From the NCBI RefSeq assembly GCF_000423185.1, contig NZ_AUHM01000010.1, positions 62,001 through 126,000 of the forward strand: a stretch of 64,000 nt of DNA. Reading direction: 5' to 3'. This stretch comes from Inquilinus limosus DSM 16000 (GTDB lineage: Bacteria; Pseudomonadota; Alphaproteobacteria; DSM-16000; Inquilinaceae). The translations under genes were made by a program, and so were the position numbers. Positions 17,640 to 25,920 of the stretch are shown here, piece by piece; position 1 is the first letter of the stretch; each line of letters starts with the position of its first letter. A model generated the notes under the pieces. The model was given only the letters and a program-made list of their open reading frames with translations, made no database searches and had not been told where the DNA came from.

Positions 17640-19043
17640 ATGGAGGCTTCGTGGCAACAATTGCGTGACCAAATGCATGAACGCACATCGAACGACATCG
17701 TAAGGAACTTCCGCGCGCAATATCCCGACATCACGCACATCGACGCCCTGGTCTGCGACATGTGCGGCGTCCTGCGCGGCAAGAAGGTCCCGGTCGGCAC
17801 GCTCGACAAGATCTTCCGCGACGGCCTGACCTTCCCCGGCTCCCTCTTCGCCACCGACATCACCGGCGAGACGGTCGAAGAGACCGGCCTCGGCTTCGCC
17901 GACGGCGACGCCGACCGTGACTGCCTTCCCGTCCCGCACACGCTCGATCCGGTGCCCTGGCTGTCGCGCCCGACCGGCCAGGTGCTGCTGGCGATGCGGG
18001 ACCTCGACGGCTCCCCCTTCTTCGCCGATCCGCGCACCGTCCTGGCCAATGTGGTGCAGCGGATGAAGGCCGACGGGCTGCATCCGGTGGTGGCGGTGGA
18101 GCTGGAGTTCTACCTGGTCGACCGCAAGCGCGGCGAGGACGGGCGGCCCCGCCCTCCGATGTCGCCGATCAGCGGCAAGCGGCAGGACACCACGCAGGTC
18201 TACGGCATCGACGAGCTGTACGACTTCAACGAGCTGCTGCACGAGATCTACGACACCGCGGTGGCGCAGGGCATCCCGGTGGACAGCCTGGTCTCGGAAT
18301 ACGCGCCCGGGCAGTACGAGATCAATCTGCGCCACGTCGCCGACCCGCTGGAGGCCTGCGACGACGCCATCCTGTTCAAGCGCGTGGTCCGGTCGGTCGC
18401 GGCCAAGCACGGGGTCGAGGCTACCTTCATGGCCAAGCCCTATCCCGACCAGGCCGGCAGCGGCTTCCACATCCATATGAGCCTGCTGGACGACGCCGGC
18501 CGGAACATCTTCGCCGACGAGGATCCGCACGGCAGCCCCGCCCTGCGCCACGCCATCGGCGGCCTCGGCGCCACCATGGCCGAGGGCATGGCCGTGTTCG
18601 CGCAGAACCAGAACGCCTTCCGCCGGTTCCAGCCGAACTCCTACGTGCCGCATGCCCCGACCTGGGCGGCCAACAACCGCAGCGTGTCGCTGCGCATCCC
18701 GCCGGGCAAGCCGGAGGACCGCCGGGTCGAGCACCGCGTCGCCGGCGCCGACAGCAACCCCTATCTGGTGGTCGCGGCGGTGCTGGCGGGGGCGCATCAC
18801 GGTCTGAAGCGGCAGATCGATCCGGGTCCGCCGATCCAGGGCAACGCCTATGACAAGATCGAGCCGACCCTGACCTCGTCCTGGATCGTGGCGCTGGAGC
18901 AGCTCGACGGCTCGGCCTTCTTCAACGAGTATTTCGGCCGCCGCTTCCTCGACGTCTATCTGGCTCTGAAATGGGCCGAGCGGGACAAGTTCTTCTCCCA
19001 GATCAGCCAGCTCGAATACGACTGGTATTTAAATAAAGTGTAG
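17640..19043 (+). CDS. Glutamine synthetase family protein (PuuA-like paralogue)
   Basis: 467-aa glutamine synthetase homologue, diverging from the first one. It has DALVCDMCGVLRGKKVPV at the N-terminus, VELEFYLVDRKR, SEYAPGQYEINLRHV, GSGFHIHMSLLDDAGRNIF, NNRSVSLRIPPGKPEDRRVEHRVAGADSNPYL, and a C-terminal EYDWYLNKV; the region about residues 370-390 is thus well conserved. An ATG at 17673 is also possible as start; 17640 was chosen because GCGAGG precedes it. Two such paralogues side by side are common in polyamine or amine utilisation loci, with one copy accepting putrescine and the other another amine. The actual amine here is unknown. Confidence 0.83.
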   Translation: MEASWQQLRDQMHERTSNDIVRNFRAQYPDITHIDALVCDMCGVLRGKKVPVGTLDKIFRDGLTFPGSLFATDITGETVEETGLGFADGDADRDCLPVPHTLDPVPWLSRPTGQVLLAMRDLDGSPFFADPRTVLANVVQRMKADGLHPVVAVELEFYLVDRKRGEDGRPRPPMSPISGKRQDTTQVYGIDELYDFNELLHEIYDTAVAQGIPVDSLVSEYAPGQYEINLRHVADPLEACDDAILFKRVVRSVAAKHGVEATFMAKPYPDQAGSGFHIHMSLLDDAGRNIFADEDPHGSPALRHAIGGLGATMAEGMAVFAQNQNAFRRFQPNSYVPHAPTWAANNRSVSLRIPPGKPEDRRVEHRVAGADSNPYLVVAAVLAGAHHGLKRQIDPGPPIQGNAYDKIEPTLTSSWIVALEQLDGSAFFNEYFGRRFLDVYLALKWAERDKFFSQISQLEYDWYLNKV

Positions 19044-19140
19044 ATGGTCTTCCAGGATATGGGTCGATGCAGAATCGGTGGCGTTGCGATTGCGACGCTG
19101 GATGCTCGCCCCATCACCTGGGGGTGAATTTCGAGCACAG

Positions 19141-19163
19141 GGCCGGTCCCTTCGGGGCCGGCC
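19141..19163 (+). terminator. Bidirectional terminator hairpin
   Basis: GGCCGGTCCC, TTCG tetraloop, GGGCCGGCC, then TCTTTCGCTT. It lies between the convergent puuA-like gene (stop 19043) and the methyltransferase gene (stop 19173). Confidence 0.65.
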
Positions 19164-19172
19164 TCTTTCGCT

Positions 19173-19910
19173 TCAGCCCTTGCGTCCGAAGAGATAGGCG
19201 CCGTGATAGCCGCCGCCGTGGTCCATGTGCTGCAGCCATAGCCCGTCCATGCCGTGCCGAATGAAGATGGAGACCACCCGGCCTAGGTCATAGTCGTACA
19301 TCATCATGTGGCCGACGCCGGTCGGGTTGTGAGCCGACAGAATCTCGATGTTCCGTCCGTCGTAGCGCACATCGATGAGGCCCGCGACCGGACCGGCAAC
19401 GGCCTGCGGCTCACGATGCGTGGTGACGTGGAGCGAAGCTACGCCGCCGGAGGACAGGCCGCTCAGCAACCGGTCAATAATTTCATAGCCGCGCTCCGGC
19501 GGGATGTGCTGGAGCACGATGTAGGTGTTGACCCAGTCGTAGGGTCCTTCCGGGATCTCTGATTGGAACGTCGCGGTCGCGACGTTGCGCATCGCAGATT
19601 GTCTACCCGCCTCCGCCAGCATGGCCGGTGATATGTCTACGCCGGTGACGCGCTCCGCAATCTTGGCCATAGCGAGAGCCAGACGGCCGACGCCGCAGCC
19701 GAAATCCACGGCATGCGTCGGCCGGAATTCGGATGTCAGCTTATCACGTATGGTGGAGACGACGCGCGAGATATCCCAATCGCCCGAGGCGAAGAACTCT
19801 TCCACCCGCTCTGCAGTCAGATTCTCGGGCAGGAATTTTGGGTCAGTAAGAACCGCGAAATACGGCTTCGTCTCGCCAAAATGGCGCCAATCGGCGTCGG
19901 TGTCGCGCAT
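19173..19910 (-). CDS. Class I SAM-dependent methyltransferase
   Basis: 245-aa Rossmann-fold methyltransferase. SAM-binding motif I is HAVDFGCGVGRLALAMAKI (about residues 65-83), with the acidic residue of motif II in VTGVDISPAML. The Met/Gln-rich QHIPPERGYEIIDRLLSGL and a C-terminal LQHMDHGGGYHGAYLFGRKG follow. The protein opens MRDTDADWRHFGETKPYFAVL, a start seen in proteins linked to surface-polysaccharide or small-molecule methylation. Its substrate is not identifiable. Codon use is noticeably less GC-biased than in flanking genes, and with the next gene it forms a short accessory patch. Confidence 0.8.
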   Translation of the reverse strand: MRDTDADWRHFGETKPYFAVLTDPKFLPENLTAERVEEFFASGDWDISRVVSTIRDKLTSEFRPTHAVDFGCGVGRLALAMAKIAERVTGVDISPAMLAEAGRQSAMRNVATATFQSEIPEGPYDWVNTYIVLQHIPPERGYEIIDRLLSGLSSGGVASLHVTTHREPQAVAGPVAGLIDVRYDGRNIEILSAHNPTGVGHMMMYDYDLGRVVSIFIRHGMDGLWLQHMDHGGGYHGAYLFGRKG

Positions 19911-20047
19911 CGTTCCCCCCGAAGCTGCGCGCTACTGCAGGCGCAAGATGAGGCTGGAGCATGTCTTGCGTCAAGAAACGACGGTGCGCGCCTTCAGGTC
20001 CCCGAGCCGGATGATCGCCCGATTGTCGGCCGCTGGAGCGGCAAGGG

Positions 20048-20611
20048 TCAGGCCCGTGGCCGGCGCTCCGGCGCGGCAGGCGCCTGCCCGGAACGCCGCT
20101 TCGGCGCGTCCTTCGGCTGGGCGGGGGCGGATGATTCCGCCCGGCGCTGCCGCTTGCTCGCCGTCTTGCGGTCGGGCACGTGGATGTCGAGCAGCTCGGC
20201 CAGCCGCTCTTCGTTGCCGGCGGTCATCTCCGCCCGGGTCGCGAAAGCCAGCTCCCGCGCCTCGTGCTCGCCGAGCTGGGTGACCGAGTACTTCTTCTGG
20301 CGGCGCACGCCGTCCTGGGTCCAATAGGCCGTCCAGAACGCCGAGGTCCCGCCGGGACGGACATAGCGCGCGACCCCCGGCACCCCGTGCGGCGTGTTCC
20401 TGCGCGGCAGCAGCCGCGTCCGCAGCGAGCGGATCTCGTGATGCTCCTGCAGATGCTCCAGCGCGAAAGCCTCGGCGGCGGCCTTCGCCTTCGCCGATGA
20501 ACCGTGGGCCAGGTCGGAAAAGAACTTGCGCGTGTGCCGTCCGGCGACCGAATACCGTACGAGCCAACCGAGCATTCGCTTCGCGGGATTGTCAATTCGG
20601 CTGACGCGCAT
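20048..20611 (-). CDS. AP2/ERF-like domain protein with two domain copies
   Basis: 187-aa basic protein. Residues about 1-55 (NPAKRMLGWLVRYSVAG then FFSDLAHGSSAKAKAAAEA) look like the bacterial AP2 DNA-binding fold: a three-strand WxVR sheet, a (K/R)xFSDxxxGG-like turn and an alanine-rich helix. A second, more divergent copy follows at about 70-125 (GVARYVRPGGTSAFWTAYW, then KKYSVTQLGEHEARELAF). The C-terminal 60 residues are a disordered Lys/Arg/Pro/Ala tail. ATG 20611 has GGAG seven bases upstream; a 319-aa reading that starts further upstream is rejected. In bacteria AP2 domains occur in homing endonucleases and stand-alone DNA-binding proteins; no nuclease motif is seen here. Confidence 0.6.
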   Translation of the reverse strand: MRVSRIDNPAKRMLGWLVRYSVAGRHTRKFFSDLAHGSSAKAKAAAEAFALEHLQEHHEIRSLRTRLLPRRNTPHGVPGVARYVRPGGTSAFWTAYWTQDGVRRQKKYSVTQLGEHEARELAFATRAEMTAGNEERLAELLDIHVPDRKTASKRQRRAESSAPAQPKDAPKRRSGQAPAAPERRPRA

Positions 20612-20762
20612 CGAGATCTCCAGCTTGATCAAGCGGATACTGGCACAGGCTGCAGCCGTTTTGCAGCGATTGTCCACCCATGAAGGAATTGTAAGATTCA
20701 GTCCGCGGGCCTGACGCCGCCGGAGCGGGCCGGCCGGCCTGAAACCGTCGAGGAGGGATCGA

Positions 20763-21014
20763 ATGCTGGAGCTGCGCCCGAATTGCGAATGCTGCGACAA
20801 GGATCTGTCGCCCGATTCGCGGGAGGCGGTGATCTGCAGCTTCGAATGCACATTCTGCACGAGCTGCGCCGGGACGGTGCTGGGCGGCCGCTGCCCGAAC
20901 TGCGGCGGCGGCTTCGCGCCGCGGCCGATCCGGCCTCCGGCGGCGCTGGCCCGCCACCCCGCCTCGACCGTCCGGGTGCTCAAGCCGGAGGGATGCCGCC
21001 CGGCCACCGGCTGA
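20763..21014 (+). CDS. DUF1272 domain protein
   Basis: 83-aa cysteine-rich protein. MLELRPNCECCDKDLSP with later CSFECTFC, CTSCAGTVLGGRCPNCGGGF gives four CxxC-like pairs, the signature of DUF1272. It probably binds zinc in a ribbon-like fold. The N-terminal 55 residues match the family; the remainder is a Pro/Arg tail. Function is unknown. It is immediately upstream of the Zur-controlled unit and on the same strand, but about 75 bp before the operator, so it is probably a separate transcript. Confidence 0.8.
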   Translation: MLELRPNCECCDKDLSPDSREAVICSFECTFCTSCAGTVLGGRCPNCGGGFAPRPIRPPAALARHPASTVRVLKPEGCRPATG

Positions 21015-21087
21015 AGCCGCCTTCGGCATCGGACGTTCCCGCTGAGGTCACCTGCGCCGCCAGAGGAGGCTTGTCTTCATCCATTTG

Positions 21088-21104
21088 ATGTTATGATATA
21101 ACGT
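21088..21104 (+). promoter_or_regulatory. Zur-like operator (zinc uptake regulator box)
   Basis: An AT-rich island in GC-rich DNA carries the near-palindrome ATGTTATGATATAACGT. It matches the known proteobacterial Zur site core ATGTTAT-n3-ATAACAT except for one arm base (G instead of A near the 3' end). The palindrome extends weakly outward (TTG / TTAA). A candidate promoter overlaps it: TTGTCT at 21071-21076 and GATATA at 21095-21100 with an 18-bp spacer, so bound Zur would block RNA polymerase. The downstream genes are a small unknown and a COG0523 GTPase, a family often controlled by Zur. Confidence 0.75.
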
Positions 21105-21125
21105 TAAATAAACCGGATGAGAGCC

Positions 21126-21410
21126 ATGCCAGACCAGCCGCACCACACCGTCGAACGCATCGCCCCGGGCATACACAGCCCGGCCGGCTTCACCCGGGCG
21201 ATCGGCGAGATCCGCCGCCTCATGGCCGAGCTGGAGGCCGCCGGCCTGTCCGCGGCCGCCCTGTCGTCGGCACTGCTGACCGAAGCGATGCCGCGCCTGG
21301 TCGCGGTGCACGGCGCGTCGCGCTGCGCCGAGCTGCTCGGCTCGCTCGCGCTCGAGCTGCGCTTCGACCCTGAAGCGGCCGAACCCGCCCCGCGCCGGCT
21401 GGTGTCGTGA
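21126..21410 (+). CDS. Small conserved-looking protein of unknown function in a Zur-controlled unit
   Basis: 94-aa soluble, mostly helical protein: [15 protein letters not shown], then [20 protein letters not shown], an alanine/leucine-rich region and [19 protein letters not shown]. One cysteine and three histidines, two of them in PHH near the N-terminus, could bind metal. I do not recognise the family. An in-frame ATG three codons earlier (21117) is possible, but 21126 leaves a more plausible leader after the operator. Its stop overlaps a possible GTG start of the GTPase gene and sits two bases before that gene's ATG, so the two are probably translationally coupled. Context suggests a role under zinc limitation. 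Confidence 0.75.
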   Translation: MPDQPHHTVERIAPGIHSPAGFTRAIGEIRRLMAELEAAGLSAAALSSALLTEAMPRLVAVHGASRCAELLGSLALELRFDPEAAEPAPRRLVS

Positions 21411-21412
21411 CC

Positions 21413-22627
21413 ATGCGGCCGGACGCCCGCCTCCCCGTCACCGTCCTGTCCGGCTTCCTCGGCGCCGGCAAGACGACGCTGCTGAACCACATCCTGCGCA
21501 ACCGCGAGGGCCGCCGGGTCGCCGTGATCGTCAACGACATGAGCGAGGTGAACATCGACGCCGAGCTGGTCCGCAACGGCGGCGCCGATCTCAGCCGCAC
21601 CAGCGAGACCCTGGTCGAGATGACCAATGGCTGCATCTGCTGCACCCTGCGCGACGACCTGCTTCGCGAGGTCCGGCGCCTGGCCGAGCAGGGCCGCTTC
21701 GACTGCCTGGTGATCGAATCGACCGGCATCTCCGAGCCGCTGCCGGTGGCCGCGACCTTCGACTTCCGGGACGAGGCCGGCGCCTCGCTCGGCGACGCCG
21801 CCCGCATCGACACCATGGTGACGGTGGTCGACGCCGCCAATCTGCTGGCCGATTTCGGCTCCACCGACTTCCTGCGCGACCGCGGCGAGACGGCCGGCGA
21901 CGAGGACGGCCGCACCCTGGTCGACCTGCTGGTCGACCAGATCGAATTCGCCGACGTGGTGGTGATCAACAAGATCGATCTGGCGACGCCGGAACAGCGC
22001 CGGATGGTCCGCAGCATCGTCGCCGGGCTGAATCCGGAGGCCGCGATCGTCGAAGCGAATTTCGGCGTCGTCCCCCTCGATTCGATCCTCGGCACCGGTC
22101 GCTTCGACTTCGAGCGGGCCCGCGAGCATCCGCTCTGGTACAAGGAGCTGTACCAGTTCGCGGATCACCGGCCGGAGACGCTGGAATACGGCGTCGAGAG
22201 CTTCGTCTATCGGGCCCGCCGCCCCTTCCATCCGGCCCGCCTGCACGCCGCCTTCCGGAGGACCTGGCCCGGCGTGATCCGGTCCAAGGGCCATTTCTGG
22301 CTGGCAACCCGGCCCGGCTGGGTCGGCGAGATGAGCCAGGCCGGCGCCTTCCTGCGGCACGAGGCGATCGGCTTCTGGTGGGCGGCGGTGCCGCGGGACC
22401 GCTGGCCCCGGGATCCGGAGATGCGCCGGATGATCGAGGCGCGCTGGGACCCGGTGTTCGGCGACCGGCGGCAGGAGCTGGTGTTCATCGGCATCGGCAT
22501 GGACCAGGCGGCGATCCGGCGCGAGCTCGACGCCTGCCTGGTGGACCCGACCCTGGCCGCGGATTTCGACCCTGGGGCCTGGGCGGACCTGCCCGACCCC
22601 TTCCCCGCCTGGCGCCGGGCGGCCTAG
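21413..22627 (+). CDS. zigA: COG0523 (CobW/YeiR/ZigA) GTP-binding metallochaperone
   Basis: 404-aa G3E GTPase. Walker A is [17 protein letters not shown]; the switch and metal-binding motif is [13 protein letters not shown] with the typical Cx[13 protein letters not shown] is the guanine specificity motif; and a CobW C-terminal domain starts near residue 250. COG0523 proteins of the ZigA/ZagA group deliver zinc to client enzymes when zinc is scarce. The Zur-like box upstream strongly favours zinc over cobalt or nitrile hydratase roles. ATG 21413 is preferred to GTG 21407. Its stop codon TAG shares the tetranucleotide CTAG with the stop of the convergent GGDEF gene. Confidence 0.9.
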   Translation: MRPDARLPVTVLSGFLGAGKTTLLNHILRNREGRRVAVIVNDMSEVNIDAELVRNGGADLSRTSETLVEMTNGCICCTLRDDLLREVRRLAEQGRFDCLVIESTGISEPLPVAATFDFRDEAGASLGDAARIDTMVTVVDAANLLADFGSTDFLRDRGETAGDEDGRTLVDLLVDQIEFADVVVINKIDLATPEQRRMVRSIVAGLNPEAAIVEANFGVVPLDSILGTGRFDFERAREHPLWYKELYQFADHRPETLEYGVESFVYRARRPFHPARLHAAFRRTWPGVIRSKGHFWLATRPGWVGEMSQAGAFLRHEAIGFWWAAVPRDRWPRDPEMRRMIEARWDPVFGDRRQELVFIGIGMDQAAIRRELDACLVDPTLAADFDPGAWADLPDPFPAWRRAA

Positions 22628-24414
22628 GCCGAGGCGCGCGACGGCTGCCCCGGCGCGGCGCCGCGCCGCCGGAGCTGCTGCTGCTTCGCCGCATAAAGCC
22701 GGGCGTCGGCCACCGCGGACAGCCCCTGCTCGTCCTCGGCATCCCCGGGCAGGAAGGCCCAGCCGACGCTGGCGCCGACCGACACCATCCCGGCGCCGAC
22801 CGGGATCGGAACGGCCAGGGCCGCCCCGATCCGGTCGGCGAGAGCCTCGACCTCCGCGGCGCTCAGCTCGCCGCCGAGCAGGGCGAATTCGTCGCCGCCC
22901 ACCCGCGCCGCCATCACCCCCTCGGGCAGAACCTCGCTCAGGCGCTGCGCCAGGGCGCGCAGAACGGTATCGCCGGCCAGATGGCCGTGGCCGTCATTGA
23001 CCGCCTTGAAGCCGTCGAGATCGATCACCATCAGCACCGCGCCGGCTGACCGGCTGCGATAGGCCAGGATCCGCTCGCGCAGCGCGGCATCGAGCGCATG
23101 GCGGTTGGCCAGCCCGGTCAGGGCGTCGTGATTCGCCATGTACTCGATCTTCTGCTCCAGCGCCTTGCGGGCCGAGACATCCATAAAGGAGCCGACGATG
23201 CGCAGCGGGCGCCCCTCGGCGTCGTGCTCCACCGCCCGACCCCGCGCCAGCTGCCAGATCCAGCCGCCATCCGGCGCCGGCCAGCGATATTCCACGACGC
23301 AGTCCGGGGACCGGCCGGTCAGATGCTCCTCCAGCACCGTCGACGCCCGCTCGCGGTCGTCAGGATGGATCCGGCGCAGGTAATCGTCGAGAGGTCGGCG
23401 CGGCGCAGCCTCGGGCCGTGCCGCCAGCGAGCCGGAGTCGAGGGCGGAGAGCTGGCGGGACGGCACATCGAGATCCCAGATGCCGTCCGTGGTGCCTTCG
23501 AACGCCAGGGCCAGCCGACGCTCGCTCTCGGCCAGCCGCTCCTCTATCCGCCGGCGCGTCGCCATGATGCTGGCGACCAGGACGGCGGCCAGGGAGGTCA
23601 GGGCCACCGAGAGGCGGACCGACAGCAGAACCCGCAGCGGATCCTCGGTCACGGTCTGCGAAGGCAGCCTGTCGAGGCCGAGGCCGAGCGCCGCGAAGAT
23701 CCAGAGCCCGGCCAGCGCGGCCAGCACCGTGGTCGCGAAGATGCCGGCGCGCATCGCCGACCAGATCAGCGGCAGCAGCAGATATCCGGTGGTGCCGATG
23801 CCGCCGGTGGCGACCCCCAGCGCCGCCATCAGCACCAGCAGGGCCACCGGTCCCGCCAGCTCCGGCAAATCGTGGCGGACCGCCCGCGACAGCCAGCCCG
23901 AACGCCAGGGCCCCGCCGGAAAGGTCAGCGCGACCGGCAGCACCGCCGCCAGGCTGGCGATCTCCGACATCCACCAGGTCGCGGTGTTCAGCAGGACCGC
24001 CGGATCGCCGAGCAGGGCGAAGCCGAGTGCCGAGACGACGCCGCCGGCCAGGGCCGACAGGATGCAGGCGAAGCCGACGCGCAGCACTGCGGGGGGATGG
24101 GCCAGCTCCCGGCCCTCCGCCCCCAACGACGCCAGCACGCCCAGCCCCACCGCGATCTCGACGAGGTTGGACAGCAGCAGCACCGCCGCGAGCTCGATGC
24201 TGCGTCCGTAGCAGAGATCGGCGGCAACGAAGGCAACGACGACGCCGGCCCAGCAGAGCGGATGCCAGCGCGCGGGGCGGCGCAGGAACCAGCCGATCAG
24301 GACGCCGTTCGCCGGCCAGAACAGGGCGAGCGGCTCCAGCCCCTTCGTGGCGATGCCGAGCACCGCCAGCACGAAGGTCAGGACCGTCGCCTCCACCACG
24401 TCGCGAATCTGCAT
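22624..24414 (-). CDS. MASE1-PAS-GGDEF diguanylate cyclase
   Basis: 596-aa inner-membrane signalling protein. The N-terminal 270 residues are a MASE1 sensor with about eight membrane helices ([22 protein letters not shown] is the family's first signature). A PAS domain follows (about 300-420, with [32 protein letters not shown] and [15 protein letters not shown]). The catalytic GGDEF domain ends the protein ([46 protein letters not shown]). The active-site GGDEF is intact, so it should make cyclic di-GMP. The inhibitory RxxD site five residues before it is absent, so product inhibition is not expected. The ATG at 24414 was chosen over a TTG four codons earlier. Confidence 0.9.
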   Translation of the reverse strand: MQIRDVVEATVLTFVLAVLGIATKGLEPLALFWPANGVLIGWFLRRPARWHPLCWAGVVVAFVAADLCYGRSIELAAVLLLSNLVEIAVGLGVLASLGAEGRELAHPPAVLRVGFACILSALAGGVVSALGFALLGDPAVLLNTATWWMSEIASLAAVLPVALTFPAGPWRSGWLSRAVRHDLPELAGPVALLVLMAALGVATGGIGTTGYLLLPLIWSAMRAGIFATTVLAALAGLWIFAALGLGLDRLPSQTVTEDPLRVLLSVRLSVALTSLAAVLVASIMATRRRIEERLAESERRLALAFEGTTDGIWDLDVPSRQLSALDSGSLAARPEAAPRRPLDDYLRRIHPDDRERASTVLEEHLTGRSPDCVVEYRWPAPDGGWIWQLARGRAVEHDAEGRPLRIVGSFMDVSARKALEQKIEYMANHDALTGLANRHALDAALRERILAYRSRSAGAVLMVIDLDGFKAVNDGHGHLAGDTVLRALAQRLSEVLPEGVMAARVGGDEFALLGGELSAAEVEALADRIGAALAVPIPVGAGMVSVGASVGWAFLPGDAEDEQGLSAVADARLYAAKQQQLRRRGAAPGQPSRASA

Positions 24415-24621
24415 GCGCACCGGCAAGGGCCCACCCCGGGGTCACGGCATATCGTCCTATTCTCGCCCGTCGCCCCGGCCGGGACAAGCGGACAGCCCGC
24501 CGGGCAGCCGCCGGCGGGCGTCATGCGGGCAGGACATGACGGACCGGGCGTCCGCCCGGCTGGCCGGCCCGGCCCGGCGCAAGCTATTCAGGGCGGCATC
24601 CGAGGCCATCATCATCGTGTC

Positions 24622-25911
24622 ATGACATTAACCGGCCATGTCCGCTCCTGGTACGCCGCCACCGCCAACCGCGACCTCCGCTTCCCCCCGCTCGAGGAGG
24701 ATCTGCGCTGCCATGCGCTGGTGGTCGGCGGCGGCTATACCGGCCTCAGCACCGCGATCGAGCTGAGGGAGCGCGGCCTCGACGTCGTGCTGGTCGAGGC
24801 CAGGCAGGTCGGCTGGGGCGCCTCCGGCCGCAACGGCGGCCAGGCGGTGACTGGCTTCAACAAGGGGATCGGCACCATCGCCGGCTGGGTCGGCCACGAC
24901 GACGCCCGCAAGCTGTGGGAGATGTCGGAGGAGGCCAAGACGATCCTGCGGCAGCGCGTCGGGCAGTACGGCATCGATTGCGACCTGCGCTGGGGCTACG
25001 TGCTGGGGGCGCTGAAGCGGCGGCACGTCGAGGAGCTGGAGGCGCTTCTCGCCGAATGGGACGGGCTGGGCTATCACCAGGGGCGGATGCTGTCGCGGGC
25101 CGAGGTCCGGGCGCTGGTCGATGCACCCGGCTATGTCGGCGGCCTGCTCGACAGCGGCAGCGGCCAGCTGCACCCGCTGAACTATGCGCTCGGCCTGGCC
25201 GAAGCGGCGCGCAAGCTCGGCGTGCGGATCTTCGAGGACACGCCGGTCACCCGGCTGGACCAGGGCGTTCCGGCCGTGGCGGAGACGCCGAAGGGTCGGA
25301 TCACTGCCGATTTCGTGGCGCTGTGCGGCAACGCCTATCTGCCGGCGCTGTCGGCCGAGGTCGATCGCACCATCCGGTCCCGGGTGATGCCGGTCGGCAC
25401 CTACATCATCGCCACCGAGCCGCTCGGCGAGGCGCTGGCGCAGCAGACCATCCCGTCGGGCTTCGCCGTCGCCGACGTCAACTTCGTGCTGAACTACTAC
25501 CGGCTGGGGCACGATACCCGGATGCTGTTCGGCGGCGGCGTCAGCTATTCCGGCTACGAGCCGCGGCGCCTGGCCGAGACCATGCGGCGGACCATGGTGC
25601 GCACCCTGCCCCGCCTGGCCGACAAGAAGGTCGAGTTCTGCTGGGGCGGCCATGTCGGCATCACCATGAACCGCACGCCGCATTTCGGCCGGGTGGCGCC
25701 GCACATCTTCTTCGCCCAGGGCTTCTCCGGCCACGGCGTGCTGCTGACCGGCATGGCCGGCCGGGTGATCGCCGAGGCGATCCGCGGCCAGGCCGACCGA
25801 TTCGACGTCTTCGCCCGGATCCCGCACCAGCCCTTCCCGGGCGGCCGGCTGTTCCGGATGCCGGCTCTGGTCCTGGCGATGGCCTGGTACCGGCTGCGCG
25901 ACCTTCTGTAG
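24622..25911 (+). CDS. puuB: FAD-dependent oxidoreductase, gamma-glutamylputrescine oxidase-like
   Basis: 429-aa DAO-family flavoprotein. After an N-terminal SWYAATANRDLRFPPLEEDL comes the FAD Rossmann motif VVGGGYTGLSTAIELRERG, VVLVEARQVGWGASGRNGGQ, and a C-terminal HIFFAQGFSGHGVLLTGMAG, all hallmarks of PuuB/OrdL proteins. PuuB oxidises gamma-glutamylputrescine to the aldehyde, so it would act after the PuuA-like ligases 6-7 kb upstream. ATG 24622 precedes MTLTGHVRSWY; a longer frame upstream overlaps the divergent GGDEF gene and is rejected. Substrate assignment rests on family and context. The 3' end is 9 bp from the convergent dacB stop. Confidence 0.83.
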   Translation: MTLTGHVRSWYAATANRDLRFPPLEEDLRCHALVVGGGYTGLSTAIELRERGLDVVLVEARQVGWGASGRNGGQAVTGFNKGIGTIAGWVGHDDARKLWEMSEEAKTILRQRVGQYGIDCDLRWGYVLGALKRRHVEELEALLAEWDGLGYHQGRMLSRAEVRALVDAPGYVGGLLDSGSGQLHPLNYALGLAEAARKLGVRIFEDTPVTRLDQGVPAVAETPKGRITADFVALCGNAYLPALSAEVDRTIRSRVMPVGTYIIATEPLGEALAQQTIPSGFAVADVNFVLNYYRLGHDTRMLFGGGVSYSGYEPRRLAETMRRTMVRTLPRLADKKVEFCWGGHVGITMNRTPHFGRVAPHIFFAQGFSGHGVLLTGMAGRVIAEAIRGQADRFDVFARIPHQPFPGGRLFRMPALVLAMAWYRLRDLL

Positions 25912-25920
25912 CGGCTCCCG

